Positions 43,641 to 55,997 are shown, counted from the first letter of the stretch. The stretch: DNA of 64,000 bases from Lactarius indigo (GCA_025766275.1 JAFKAC010000010.1:2041803-2105802), one strand, 5' to 3'. The notes: generated by a model from the sequence alone, not told the origin. A program made the numbers and translations.

Positions 43641-46600
43641 ATGGCGGCGATCACTGCACATCTTGAGATCTCTTCCCCAATAGCACCACCACCACCACCG
43701 CCTCTACCAGTGTCAATACCACCTCAGAGCTACTTCGAGATAGTCAATTCCAACCTCCTCAGACTGGGAGCGCTCACCCTCGATGACTTTCTCCGCGATC
43801 CATACCAGGAACCCACCGCGCAAGAGAACTTCCTCTCCAATCCGCTCTACCACGATGCGCCTGTCGCGCAATCGCCAGTTGTCGAAGACAAAGATGGCGA
43901 GAGCAAGCCCGCGCAGATACCTGCGCCTATATTCGTCCTTCACCAGATATGCTCGCAAACGTTCGGCAGCATCGATGCCCTCAATTACGAAATCATCGAA
44001 GAGGAGGGGAAAGAAAGTGAGTCGCGTCCGCTATTTTTCCTTTCGTCCCCGATCTCATCACACTCTCCCCATACAGAAAAGCGATGCATCCTCACCATTA
44101 CGCGTCCCAATGGCGCCACGCGCTCGTACACGTCAAAGCCCGAGTTTGCGCGCAAGGCAGCGGCGCGCGCCGCGGCTGCTTCCGTGGCGGTAGATATGGG
44201 CGCGATAGAGTTTATCAAGTACGGCTCTCCCGATGCCGTGGTGAAGCGCGGACTCGTGCTCGCGCCGCTCGACGCACCCGGCTCAGTTCAGGCGCCATTA
44301 CCGACTGCCGCAGAGGAGGACCCGGCAGTGCAGGAGATCGAGAAGTGCTGCGTCGAGTGGCGCGCGGGTCGCGTCAAGCCCCGGTGGATATTTCTCATCG
44401 ACAGCAAACCAACAGGCAGTGAGTCTCCCTTCGTATATGCGCCCCGCTATGCATACATAACATCATCTCATCGTGATATAAAAAAATAAATAGAGTACGG
44501 ATGCGCGCTGCAGATCAAGCTCTCGCTGCATCTTTTCCGCGCATGCTCAGTCGACGTCGACTATGCCACGTTCGAATTGGCCAAAGCCGCGTGCGCCGCG
44601 GATGCGGTTGCTGAGGGCATCCTAGACTTTATCAAGTTCGGAAACGGACAGACGGCGCCAACAGAGACGCGGCCTTTCGCACCGCAGGAGGACGAAACGC
44701 AGTCCGCTCCGCCCCCGATCGCGCTCACGCTGCAGGGCTTCTTCGAGGCGCTTCCACGCCCGCTTCCCGAGGCCGTCGACGATAAGACCGTGGCAGAGAT
44801 CAACGCGCCTGGCTGGTTGAACACGCTCATCCAGTCCGCGCGGGGCGGCAAGCTCGAGCTGAAGTTTATTTGGACGACCGACACGAAGCTCGGCAGTACG
44901 CACTATTTTTTTTTTTGGGTCGGTCCTATATACTCATGGGTTCTGGCAGCCCATGGCGCCGTGCTCCGCCTCACGCGCCCCGGCGAGGTTCGCACGTACA
45001 TGGTCGAGCCCCAGTTCTCGAAACGAGCGGACGCCAAGAGCGCTGTGTGTCTCGCAGCACTCGCAGCAGATGTGGGTGCGTATGTGCGCGGCATTGGCGC
45101 GGCCATCGAGGCGAAGATAACCCCCGAAGCGAGATCGCTCGTTTTCGACAGCATATTCCCGCTGCTGCTCTCTGAGTACGGCAAGTTTTGGCCGAACAAG
45201 CCACCGGAAATATTTGAATACACAAAAGATCGCGACGGTGTGTGTGGGCCCCTTTTCTCTCTCTTGCATGTAGCTGACGCTCCGTACGTACTTCCTAGCG
45301 TGCGGGTGTATCCTGACCCTCAAGCTGACGGGAAAACCTGAAGAGCATGAGAAACGCTCTTGGGCAGTGCCCTCTGAATACCGCAACAGGAACGACGCAA
45401 AAGTCGCCGTCGTGCAACTTGCATTCGAACAGGGAGCCATTGAATTTCTTCGGTTCAGCGGAGAGCCTCCGCCCGAGGGATATAAAGTCGAGCTGCCTCC
45501 GCCTCGCGAGTCAAAAAAGGCGAAGCGCAAAGCCCCTGAAGCAGCAGAGAACGAGGACGGAAACCCGAAAAAGAAGCCAAAATTGCTAAGCCAGACTGGG
45601 CAATTCCTCGCCGCGGTAGGTTCATCCAAGTCCGCAGGCGCGCCTGCGATGACTTCTAGCGCGAGGCCCACATCGGCCGTACCGATGTTCCTACCGCGTC
45701 CTGGCTATGTTGACTCCAAACCTGAGCCTGGTGAGCTACCTGACGAACCTCCCGTGACCGTCCTTCCACGGCGGCCGGCCCCAACACACTTCCAGCGTAC
45801 CCGTGAACTACTGCCTCCTCGTCGCGCCGCTACGGAGCCGTCTCTGCACCACGGTCGAAGCGAGCCCAGAGGACCTTATGATTACGGCGCGCGCGAGCAC
45901 GGGCACCAGTACGAGCTTGGCGTCGTCGGCGCGCGGTATGACGATCCAGGCGTGTATGCCTCGGATCCGTACTACGCGCCGCCGCCAGCCCCGCTTACGG
46001 AGCCTTGGCACGGGCGCGCCCCTGCCCCCGCACGATCATACCCCCCAGAAGACAACGAATACCGTCGCGGCGCCTACCATCAGAGTGACTATGTTCCTCC
46101 TCCTCCTCCTCCAGGCTATGACTACGACTATGGAAGGCACAATCGCTACACGTCGCCACCGCCACTACCGCCAGAGCCTCCTGCACATGTGTACGATGAT
46201 GACTTGAGGCGGCGCTCGGGCGAGGACTATGCTTATGGGGAATACGCCTACGCGCATGCGCCTCCTGTTCATCACCGTCCACAGCAACGAACGCCACCGC
46301 CTCTACTGTCGCTTCCACCGCCCTCCCCGCCTTCGGACTTGATGCCCGCTGCTCCCCCGATACCCAAACCGCGGTGGCGGGCCCCTCCACCTCCACCCAG
46401 CCCACCGCGCGTATGGCAGCCCGGTCCTCACGCGCCGCCGATGTCTGCCGTCGCGTTCTCTCGGGGAGGTGCTGAGGCGACGGTGAGCGCACCGCCCGCT
46501 GTCTCATCTTCCTCGTCGTCGTCGTCCTCTTCAACGACACCGGGTGGTGCCTATCTGCTCAGCAAGGCCTCTACGCCTGTCTTGGAGCCCGCGACGAAAT

Positions 46601-46960
46601 CAAAGACGTCCACCACCTCGACAGATGCGCCTCCTTCGTGTAAGGAAGAACTCATCGGTACGTTCGCAAATTCCTGCCCCCCTTGCGCGAGGCACTGAAC
46701 TTCCCCCCTCCCTCCGCGGAGTAGAATTCTGCAAGGCGAACGGGCAGCCACGCCCCCAGTTCTTACATGCGCTGCTCGAGGAGGGAGCAGTGGACCCCGC
46801 CGTCCCGCGGTATAAGGTATGGGTCGTGCAGGGACAGGAACGCCTCGAGCTGCCGACTACATATACCAAGATCGAGGAGGGCGAGGAGAAGGTTGCAAAA
46901 AAGGTCCTGCAGCGCTTGCGCACGCAGGAGGTGGGCAAGGCGAAGGGAGCGCCAGTGTGA
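43641..46960 (+). CDS. Large protein with four dsRBD-like repeats and a Pro/Tyr-rich region
   Basis: Six exons: 43641-44016, 44077-44418, 44494-44895, 44950-45237, 45299-46657, 46722-46960 (1001 aa); all five introns are phase 1. Four related segments (about residues 126-172, 240-287, 374-420, 470-520) each show a beta-hairpin followed by an Ala-rich helix: CILTITRPNGATRSYTSKPE then FARKAAARAAAASVA; CALQIKLSLHLF then ELAKAACAADAVAEG; VLRLTRPGEVRTYMVEPQF; CILTLKLTGKPEEHEKRSW. This resembles the C-terminal half of double-stranded RNA-binding domains, and the segment before each repeat could supply the first helix. Residues about 590-900 are low complexity, rich in Pro, Tyr, Arg and Ser. The last exon may hold a fifth copy (YKVWVVQGQERLELP). 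RNA binding is inferred. Confidence 0.75.
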
Positions 46961-47994
46961 TATGATGTGTTCTGTTTTTGTTTTTCTGTCCCTCCTTCCC
47001 TCTGTCGCGCTTTGTTTTGTATCTCGTCTTTTCTGTAAAGGGGTCAGCATATGCATGTGTGCTAGTAGCTGTAGTCTGAATTCACGCAATTTGCCATAGC
47101 TAATTATTTGCAACCGAGCATATCGTCCAAGCCCATCAAAAGGACGGAAGGTCAGCGGATTGTTGTGGTTGAAGCTCGCGGGCGGCAGCCTTGGAACGGA
47201 GGAGCGCCACCTCCTTGATGGATCGTTCCCACTTTGACCAAACCGGGTCTTTCGTTGATGTATAGCAGACATACAGCAGATCTTGACGGAGGTCGCTATG
47301 CATGTTCAGGAAAGAAGGGTTTCAAGTTTAGTTGAGACTTGAGCGGTTTGCTAGCAATGTACGTCTGATGCCTTCGTCTGATGGCAGAGGGAAGTCCCAG
47401 CCCGGGGCGGCGGCCACTGGTTAAAAAATGATCGATCGGCACGGGTACACACCCTGGCACTACTTACAGTAAGAGACGATTATCACAGCTAGTACAGTAA
47501 GTTTGGGGTCGCTCCAATGGCGCCCAGCTGAAACAACAAACACAAGAACAAAGTCAACGAAATAGATCGACTTTGCCGCCGAAACTTGCCCGAAAGTGAT
47601 GTAACCCCGTTGTTTACTGTAGGGAATGAGACTTCAATCTAGTAAGAGACACTGGCATTGTTCCGAACGGGGAACTGGGAGCAGTTCAAGCGACGATAAA
47701 CGGAGTTATGGACACGTCGTCTTAATATCGTTTCGAATCTCCTTGGAATTGAAATATATGAATCATCAACACTCACGCATGTCACCATGATCTGCTGTAT
47801 TGGACCCGTCCTGCGGTCGACCGAACGGTTAGACCCCAGTCTGTCAAAAATGGAGTACAGAAAAGAGAAGTACGGTGCGAGTAGCTCCATTAGGAGAACA
47901 TAATCATACAGGCACGAAGAAAGTCCAAAAACGATCTAGTGTAAAGTCGGTTGCATGGACGAATGAAAGCACACCGAAGCGTAATCCCCCCTCC
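46961..47994. other. Convergent intergenic region
   Basis: Between the ends of the dsRBD-like gene and the EMC8/9 gene. T-rich just after 46961, as expected for a 3' untranslated region. A minus-strand frame of 83 codons (47639-47890) has no recognisable feature. No gene is supported. Confidence 0.45.
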
Positions 47995-48785
47995 CTATTG
48001 CGATGAGTTGAGCGCCGCTTCTACTGCTCCGTTCGTCAAAAATTGAACGGTCGTGTCCTCTAGGTAATCGTCAAAATCACCAAACTGGCTGAGCAGGTTC
48101 GTGTGGCGAGCGAGGTGCAAGGAACGATGGGGAATCGATTTTGTGAACCTGAGCTTGTGCTCTACTGGACGGAAGGCAGTCGACGTAGACGAGAGGGAGA
48201 CATAAGACTAAAAATAAATAAAGGTTAAGGGAGATCATAGTCAAATATCGTTAGGAGGACGCACAACAAACGCCCCGCCGTTCTCGTCATCCAGCTTAGA
48301 ACCGTTGATCTGTGGGACGTGTGATCAACGTGTGAAAAGAGGGGGGGGGGATATCGATATCAAAGCTCACCACCAGCGCGATAGGCGTTTCGAAAAAGTC
48401 TTTTATTTTACACGCGACACGTTCGCCAGCGGGAGACAACGTCGTGTCACCGAGACGCTCCGGCGCTTGATAGTAACCAACGATTTGGAGCTTGCGAGCC
48501 TGGGCGTGGGCGGCGACCTGATTTACAATTGCTCAGGTCCATTGATACATGAGAATGGAGAGAAAAGGCTGAACGCACCATTCCGAGACCAATTTCCATC
48601 GCAGGGCTAAGGTTCGACCAATGGTGCTGGAGAGGAACCGCGTCGACTATGTCAACGGTCTTGCCAGCAGACTCGGAAAGTGAGCCGAGGAGTACACCAT
48701 TGACCGCTTGGTGAGGGTATTTGAGAGCATGAAGTATGAGTTTGGTGTAGGCGAGGTCGGCGAGCTGAAAGCTTGGGCTTGACAT
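47995..48785 (-). CDS. ER membrane protein complex subunit 8/9 (UPF0172)
   Basis: Four exons on the minus strand: 48785-48579, 48517-48371, 48309-48265, 48207-47995 (203 aa), the usual length for the family. The start MSSPSFQLADLAYTKLILHA and KYPHQAVNGVLLGS, followed by AVPLQHHWSNLSPAMEIGL, VAAHAQARKLQIVGYYQAPE and PIALVINGSKLDDENGGAF, are hallmark segments of EMC8/EMC9, an MPN-like fold without the metal site. It acts in the EMC insertase, on the cytosolic side of the endoplasmic reticulum, in inserting tail-anchored and multi-pass proteins. An in-frame ATG 93 bases upstream exists, but the family's start supports 48785. It is a conserved single-copy gene marking the core-genome part of the window. 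Confidence 0.88.
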
Positions 48786-49810
48786 GCCTCGAAATCGTCC
48801 TGGTGAAGACCCTCTGTCGGAGACCCGGCCCGTGCTAGCAACCTGGACCTGGACGTGTTGTTGCGCGAATCTCTTCATCTTCGCTTCCTCTCGTGGTGGG
48901 TGCTAATTTATTTTCTTGCTCGTTCCAGTCCCTAACCCACTCTTCCTTTTGTATCCAGATTTTTGACACTTTTTTGTGATCTATCATGATCCTAGGAACA
49001 GCTATTTCGAGTTGTGCCAACCAAGGTGCCAAAGCCGACATTGGCACTGGCACACTGGCACAACCGGCCATGTAGTTGTGTACTCAACCGGAGCTACTAG
49101 TCGTCCTACGCCACCTCCCTGTTTGATGGGCACTTTTCCCTTAGTAAGGATATATGTGCCGTGCCCAGGTTTCGCCGATCGTATTTCGCAAAGCACCCAC
49201 TGGCTCGGTCCGTGATTCGGACATGTACAACAATGCCAGATCTCGATTATGATGGAAGCAATGAAGATGTGCTGTCGTGGTTATTATCTCTCGAACAGAA
49301 CTGCCCTCCTGCGTCTCTGTCACATCAGATATGCCGTTTGCTAGCCATGTTGTGTGGTGCTACTCTTTGTCTGGGTCTTAACTTTGACCGACATCAATGG
49401 AGCTACGCGAACGGGGCACCCGGGTCCATCAATGGATCAATTGTGATGGTCCTAGCGTCATAGACTTCAAGTTCTTATGCCCACCACATGCTGGGTCTCT
49501 GGTGAAGGTGCCCTCAGGATGTGTGTTTGCCGGAGTCAGGCACCATTTTTATTAATGGAGCTAATCATGATACCAACACAGCTACTTTGCGTTGTTGACC
49601 GGATTCTTCACTTTTGGTTTGCCCTTCAGATGGTGAGAGCTCTATGGTGGCAGCGTGACATCTTTTGATCTCATCAATGAGTCCAAGACAAGGTACAAGG
49701 CCTGGCATGTGGTCAAAGTATGGAAAAGGCAGAACATATATAGTTATTCATTGAACAAACTTATGAACATGACACATTCATGTGAGCCTGAGTAGTACAA
49801 TTTTTATAGC
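48786..49810. other. Intergenic, no supported gene
   Basis: Upstream of the EMC8/9 gene. A + strand frame at 49161-49463 (MPDLDYDGSNEDVLSWLLSL) has an internal ATG with weak context and no known domain; further broken + strand frames extend to about 49740 (LCPPHAGSLVKVPSGCVFAG). This may be a decayed gene of unknown family. Confidence 0.35.
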
Positions 49811-50640
49811 CTATATGCCCACAATATGTTTGAATGCTTCATAGCAATGAAGAATACCCTGCCTATTATCAAGGGGCTTCATCCCTGTCTCATAACAGTG
49901 AAGGGGGCTAGGGAGATTTGGAATATGGACAGAAACAATGGTGGGTTCTGATGGATATGTGCCATGCCGCACATTGCGTACAAGGTTGGTGGTGACAGGG
50001 ATCTTGTAGAAGGTAGGCATTGTACCAGTTTGAATGATGCCTGGCATGATCTGCATGGCAAGTGAGCAGAGCACACCTACAAAGTATAGGGGTCACATGC
50101 CTTGGATTCAAGTTCTGCTTCTCCTCTCAAATATACTCGCAGCCAATTGTTGGAGTCAAATGCAGCAATTGCCTCAGCAATAAGCTGTGGTAAGGTTTCT
50201 ATTGGGGAATAGAGCTTGTCCTCATGGACAAGGAGACAGATATCATCTGTCAAATGATCAACAAGACTAACAAGAGTTTTTGCATGCTTCTGTTCTCCAC
50301 AAATGTGGAAAGGAATATCCATTTGGGTGTGGGCAACCCTGTTGCGTTTCACATAGCCAAGTCGCTTGAGCAACTCAACAGTGAAATCATCAACAGCAGA
50401 CCCCCCAGCTGTAGGCCCATTTGCCCGATCAAGGAGGTGGATGAGTTCAGCATTGTGGTCTGACAACATATCCTCCCCCTTTAGTGTAGTTAGGATCTCC
50501 TCATCAATTACAGGCAGGGGTAAGTTAGGGTCCCCAAAAAAGGTGGCTTTATCTTCAAGCTGTATCTGGATGTTGAATGTGTTCAGGTCATGCTCAATCC
50601 AGTGTTTGCTAGACTTTGCAGAGCGGGTGAGGTTTGCCAT
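49811..50640 (-). CDS. Basidiomycete family protein with E-D-K motif, nuclease-like fold possible
   Basis: Two exons on the minus strand, 50640-50101 and 50050-49811 (239 aa). The junction uses a GC-AG intron (AAG before GCATGT, ATGCAG at the end, 50 bp); it rejoins ELESK to IMPGIIQTGTMPTFYKIPVT in frame and is inferred from family resemblance. The N-terminus MANLTRSAKSSKHWIEHDLN and segments VDDFTVELLKRLGYVKRNRV, MDIPFHICGEQKHAKTLVSL, LLVHEDKLYSPIETLPQLIA and EAIAAFDSNN are those of a multi-copy agaricomycete family without assigned function. The spaced D ... E-D-K followed by Q-x-x-A-E-A resembles PD-(D/E)XK nucleases, an inference only. Confidence 0.7.
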
Positions 50641-51102
50641 GGATGAGTGAGAGGTGAAGTTTGTGGTTGCTGAGTCTCAGTCGAGCCCTGGTGAATGAGC
50701 CATACCCCTTTTCAGATATATTCATATTAAGCAATACTTTCCCACGGCTTTGCTGCAGCCGCCGTCAACAACACAGACAGCTCAGAAACTGCTTAAGGGA
50801 AATCTATGTGCAGGGACAACCTACTACGACAATTTTTACGACATTCATCAATGTGGGTCTATCAGCTATCCCCCGGCATATTGGACACTGCATATGGCAC
50901 TTCGCCGAACAAGTGGCCCCTGGCGAGTGTGCAATCGGATCACGCCTGCAGTGATGGAAATCGGATGCAACTGGGCTGCTCAGCTATGGAGGGGGTGAGA
51001 GCAATGTACTCCCTGTGGAGCCCAGGGATGAGTGAGTGGCCACGCGCCCGCAAACGCAACAAGTAATCTATGCCACTCAGTGTGGTGATCCTTAGTCCGA
51101 GG
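50641..51102. other. Intergenic, no gene recognised
   Basis: Short overlapping + strand frames (50661-51066) only, without recognisable sequence features. It serves as the 5' flank of the preceding minus-strand gene. Confidence 0.4.
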
Positions 51103-51501
51103 TCATCTGTGGAGGTAGTAGCCAGTCCTAGAGAAGGTCGAATCTGTCCAAGTGCCAATCGTGGATAGCTTTCGCGTTATGAAATCATGGATCACAAGAG
51201 AAATACTAGGTACATAAGCCATCAAAATCGGTACTGTTGCCTGCAACACCGAAGTCAAACACCTTTGAGGGTGCTTCGATTTTGTTTCGGGGTTGACACT
51301 CGTTGATTCAAAATTTGATGAGGGACACGCACGGGCCAGAAGGATGGAACATCGAGAGTAGAGGTCCTGGATCTGCATCAAACTAGCAAACTGCGTGAGC
51401 TCACTCGATTTGAAGAAAGTGGAATAAAAGCGCGTCAATGGATCATTGTACAGTATTGTAACCTTCAAAGGACAGCAACTTTCTGCTAAGTTGGTCCACA
51501 A
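51103..51501 (-). CDS. Hypothetical protein, weak
   Basis: One uninterrupted frame of 132 codons starting at an ATG (MWTNLAESCCPLKVTILYND). It has no signal peptide or recognisable domain; it is mildly hydrophobic in the centre (LTSVLQATVPILMAYVPSIS). It could equally be part of a decayed gene. Reported because it is the longest frame in this gap. Confidence 0.25.
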   Translation of the reverse strand: MWTNLAESCCPLKVTILYNDPLTRFYSTFFKSSELTQFASLMQIQDLYSRCSILLARACPSSNFESTSVNPETKSKHPQRCLTSVLQATVPILMAYVPSISLVIHDFITRKLSTIGTWTDSTFSRTGYYLHR

Positions 51502-51810
51502 GTCACGTAGTTGTTCGGATAGTGCTCAACCCACCCCTTCGCGTTCACGCATTTTGTGTATTAGAAAAAGCGGTGTCAATGGTGACCCAGGCGGTAGAAA
51601 GAAGCCAAACAGAGATCAGCTTACTGACATGTGTAATGTTTCGAGAGTTCGCGGCCAACAACGTCCTTACCTGCTTGTGCTATGCTTTACCCGAGTCCCA
51701 CCAGCACACTGTATGCACCTTCGCCTCGCCGGGTGTCCCGCTGCGTCTCTTCGGCCGTCGTGATGCCCCTGGTGGGGTTGTCGAACATGTCCTTGGCCGG
51801 GATTGGGGCT

Positions 51811-52288
51811 TTAGATGCGCGAGTTAAACGCACAGCCGACCTGATGTCGGCGGTTGAACTTGAACGTGCACAGCTCCTGCAGGGTCTGGTTAAGCACCCT
51901 CACGAAAATCAGCGAGAACGCTCGTTCGAGCTGCGCGTGCGCTCGAGGCACATCGTGGAGGGACCCCGGCGATGTCTCGAGCGAACTCTGGAGAGAAGGG
52001 GATATGGTGGGTTAGCGCAGAGCTGCTCAAACTTTGGGAGTGCGAAAGTGGTACTCCTTTTAGAACCTGGGGAAAGCGAGTGGAGATGTGTGGCTTGCAG
52101 AGTGGGGGCGTAGAGTAGACCGCTTGCTGCGTTTGCGGGTCGTTGTCGTCTGCCGAGGCGGTCGGCGGCCCGCGGCCCCGAGACAGGCTGGACTGAGAGG
52201 AGTTTATGTCCGATAAGTGGCTTAACTGTGGCGCGTGATCGTTGAATATCACGCGTCGTACCGAGTCAGTCACAGTCGCGTCTACCAA
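51811..52288 (-). CDS. Small two-exon hypothetical protein, divergent from nbs1
   Basis: Exons 52288-52067 and 51987-51811 join in phase 0 over a 79 bp intron and give 132 aa. The N-terminal half is polar and Ser/Pro-rich (SQSSLSRGRGPPTASADDND); the second exon forms a likely amphipathic helix (AHAQLERAFSLIFVRVLNQT then LQELCTFKFNRR). I do not recognise a family. The start codon lies only 35 bp from that of nbs1 on the other strand, so the two genes must share one promoter if both are real. More coding sequence beyond 51811 (MFDNPTRGITTAEETQRDTR) suggests a further exon or a different 3' end. Confidence 0.4.
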
Positions 52289-52323
52289 CGCCCTATGTAC
52301 TGTACACCTTTTGAAAAGTAAGA

Positions 52324-55300
52324 ATGTGGATCATCACTGGCCCATTCGACGGTGAAGCTTTAAACGAGGTGGGCTTTCAAAGTACTGTCTTCTCCTTCCC
52401 TCTGCCACACGAAGGTATCGAACACTCACAGGGGATCCGATGCAGAGTCCAAGGTCCTCAAGAGCGGAAAGTCATATCGCATTGGCCGTAAATCTGACTG
52501 CGACCTCGCGGTAAATCACAAGAAGGTCTCCCACGATCATGGCCAGTTCGTAGTTGGCGGGTTCTCCCCGGATGACGTCGTACGCTCGTGTGGTGTCCCA
52601 CATTTGGCGCGATTTAACCGTAGTCGCAGACAAACACAGGGTACACGCCAACATTACGGATCCTGAACTCCAAAAACAAGACCATGCGTATATGGCGCGA
52701 GGGAGTCCCTGATGGTGTGATTGTCAACCCAGGTGCGATGTTGGAGCTACAACACGACGACCGGATTGATATCGTCAGTGGTCTACCATTAACGTGTGTA
52801 CGCCACCCATTGTTTTCAGCACGTAAATCAATTGATATATGCTCTTTAGCGTGCAATGGCAAAGAATATGCTGCTTCGAAACGCCCGGCAAAGTCAGGAC
52901 CCCAATTCCTATCGACGGCTGCGCGTCTCTTGGTGCGCATGGACCCACTCTCCTTCTCGTCTGCGGACAGCTCACTTCTGCCTGCATAGGTGTCCACGTC
53001 GTGCGGACGTTGCATCCTGATATCACTCATCACCTGGTCCCTTCTCACGCACTCTCCCCCGCACACATGACCTCCCTCCTGTCCGCCGCTCAGCTTGTCA
53101 AGCCGGAATGGCTGTCTGAACTCCTCGATCTCTCCATATTAGACCCACGCGAGACTCCGCGCTCCCTGGAACATACATTCGTACTCCCTTCCGAGAGCCG
53201 GTTTCGTCCTGGCTTCGCTGCCGACCTCCCAACGGCGCTGAAGACATTACGAGCATGGGAGCCTAATGAAACCAGGCTTAACATGTTGAAGGGGTACCGC
53301 TTTGTGTTTGCCGGAGATAAGGGATTCGAAGTCCCTGCCGGATATCGGGAGGTAGTGAAGCGAGGCGGAGCAGAGTATGAGGCGTTCGCCGTCAGCGCCG
53401 GCGTAGTGCGCTGGCGAAAGGCACTTGTCCGGGCCAAGACACTGGCTGAGGAGAAGAACGCGAAGGTGGTAGTGGTGGCAGATGGTGGCGCTATGGAATT
53501 GGCAGTCGGCGCAGATGAATGGGATGAGATGGTGTCTGTCGCCAAAAGGTGTTTACGGCTTGCAACTCGAGTTCGAGCTTAAGCTGACGATCCCACGCAC
53601 AGCTTGGAACTGGAGTTTATCCTCCCCGAGAACATCCTACAGGCTATTGCATACGTCGACACGTTTTATGTGGATTCAGCGGCGACCGCTGCGGACTCGC
53701 AGAAGCAAAGTACGTCATTACTTAGTCACCGCATACAGTTCCCGTGTAACGCCGAGACAGGTTCAGGAGAGACCCCTCTCCCAGATGTCGTGCCCAATAC
53801 CCTAGAGGCCGAGCCTTCCTTCGTGCCTCCTATAGATGTGCGTCCCGCGCGCAAGGCCCCCAATCCCACCCTTACAACATCCGAGCTACCTCCACCGGTG
53901 GCAGTACCTTTGAGTGGGAGGGCTGCTCCCGAGTCCGAGTCTCAGACTGCAAAGGCCCCATTACCTCGCCGGGTAAGTGATATCACTTTTTCTGCCTTCT
54001 GTTCGTCTTTGTGCTCAATAGTGCCAAGCTCCCACCCAGGCGAGCAACAGAGCGGAAACGCACAACAACGCCTTCGGGGGGCGGAGACGACGCGGTAGTT
54101 GTAGAGGCGTCACAGACGCCGGCTCCGCCTCCTGAAGCTAGCCAGTTGCCCACTGTATGCGCGTGTATTCATGCATTTCTCTGCAAAAAGACCTCAATTT
54201 TCTGTAATTTTAGCCTGTTTCTCAAGTTTCCAGGCTTCCGCCACGTCGACGAGCAAATAAGGGCGTTGAACCTTCGTCTGCTCTGCTCTCCAGCAACCCG
54301 GAACCTCTGCCGTCTCAATCCGCCCAACTCGACAAGTACAAAGCGCTGTTTGACGCGAGCAACCCCGACCACGCCTCGAGTGAGACGCAGCAGACCGGGT
54401 CGACGCCAGTTGGTATCGGGATGCTCAGCGCGGTGCCAGAGGAGCAGGAAAGCCAGAGTCTGAGCCAGAGTGGCGATGCGAGGGGAACGAAGCGCAGCAG
54501 GACCGACGACGATGCGGAGATGGTAGACATCTCGGCCGAAGCTGGCGAGAACGCGGAGCGAACACGCCTCCCGAAACGGCGTGCGGTGAATGCCAACTCC
54601 GTTCATCAGTCCGTCGCGACGCAGCCCAAGCCGAACTCGACCTCGACACAAGCCCAAAATATAGGCGCGGCAGAGGCGGCAACGACGGGAGTCAAACGCG
54701 CTGGCGCTGCGAAGCCGCCTTCGTCAGCCAAATCGCCGACAACGAACAAATTGGACACGGACGAGGACTTCCTGAAGGCGGTCAACTCGATGAAGCGCGG
54801 CAAGAAACTCGAGGACGACTTTGACCGGGAGTTCAACCAGCTGCGTATCACTAATCCCAAGGCCAAAAAAAAGCAGGACAAAGACCAAATTGAGGACGCC
54901 GTCGTCACGGCTACTACTACTGCCGACGATGGTGCCGCCACCTCCAGGCCGTGGGACGCGATCGACGATTTTGGCGACGTGGGACTGAGGGGCAACTTTA
55001 TGGTCGTGGTAGAAATGGACGTCCAGCGAGGCGGCGCGAGGTCCACTTTAGCCGCGCGAAACCAAGACGACGCCAAATCAGAATGGGTTGGCAGATCGAA
55101 CTTTAAAAAGTTCAAAAAGGTTCGGATCGCCCTCTGTTCTATTTTCTCTCGACAAAATAGCCGACCGTCGGGTAATCTAGAAATCCACCTCGTTAATCGA
55201 ACGTAGGCCGACTGTGGAGCTGGTCGTGAGCGAAGAGAACGATTATGGTATCGGAAACGGTAAGCCTCCTTTGTCGTCTTTCTCTCGAAGGGCGAATCTG

Positions 55301-55997
55301 AACTTTTACTTTCGCAGCTTATTGGAAGTCGGGGGCGTCTGGATCGCAAAGTCACTCTGATTCCCAGGACATCACAGCTGCGCACCCGCCCCTTCCGCTC
55401 AGCAAGTCCAAGTCACCATCAAAGCCATCGCGAACGGCGGCCCGCGGTAAAAAGGCGCTTACGATCGCCGAGGACGAAGACGAAAGCATCGACCTGAACA
55501 TAGGTGAAGGCCAGGACGACGAGATGGACGAAGAGACGTTTTCGGCAGCCCCTGCTCCCAAGACCACGAGGAGCAAAGCGGGCACGAGAGCCAAGGCACC
55601 CGCCCCTGCCTCCCCCACAAAGTCGAAGAAACCCGCTTCGAAGGCGTCGACAGCAGCAAAGACCAAAGCAAAAACCAAGGCGTCGAAAGGCAAGGGCAAG
55701 CAGCAGGCGCTATTCCTTTCTGATCCCTCGGACGAGGAGGGCGGTGGTGGTGGAGATATGGCGGTGGACGATGAGGTGATCAGCGACGGCGGGGATAGCG
55801 CACTTGTCAGCGAGCTTGTTGGTGACGATAGGGAAACGTCCACCTTGCGCTCGACGGCCGGGACGCAGGTCCGGCGGGCCGCAGCGCGCGGGGCGAAGAA
55901 GCGGCCGGCCGCGGTGCTGGTGGATCCCGATGGTGATTCGGACGATGATGCAGTGTTCAAAGGATTCAGCGGTAGGAAACGGGGGAGGATTGGATAA
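52324..55997 (+). CDS. nbs1: Nibrin orthologue, Mre11-Rad50-Nbs1 complex
   Basis: Ten exons: 52324-52368, 52448-52579, 52624-52793, 52850-52932, 52990-53548, 53603-53972, 54029-54154, 54214-55119, 55181-55259, 55318-55997 (1049 aa). The starts of exons 2, 3, 7 and 9 are the least certain; 53710-53760 may be a further in-frame intron. An FHA domain (MWIITGPFDGEA; SYRIGRK with G28 and R29; KKVSHDH with S43 and H46; NSKNKTMRIWREG) is followed by tandem BRCT-like domains (ICCFETPGK, GVHVVRTLHPDITHHL, KPEWLSELL). After a long polar linker comes the Mre11-binding block FMVVVEMDV ... GRSNFKKFKK and ENDYGIGNAYWKS. The end has an acidic cluster plus F-x-x-F and basic residues (DDDAVFKGFSGRKRGRIG), the type of tail that recruits Tel1/ATM. 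It recruits Mre11-Rad50 and signals at double-strand breaks in the nucleus. Confidence 0.85.

Noticed and set aside
44934..45671. 245-codon minus-strand frame opposite the dsRBD-like gene
   Set aside because: Shadow of exons 4-5 of the + strand gene; it crosses that gene's intron and has no recognisable domain.
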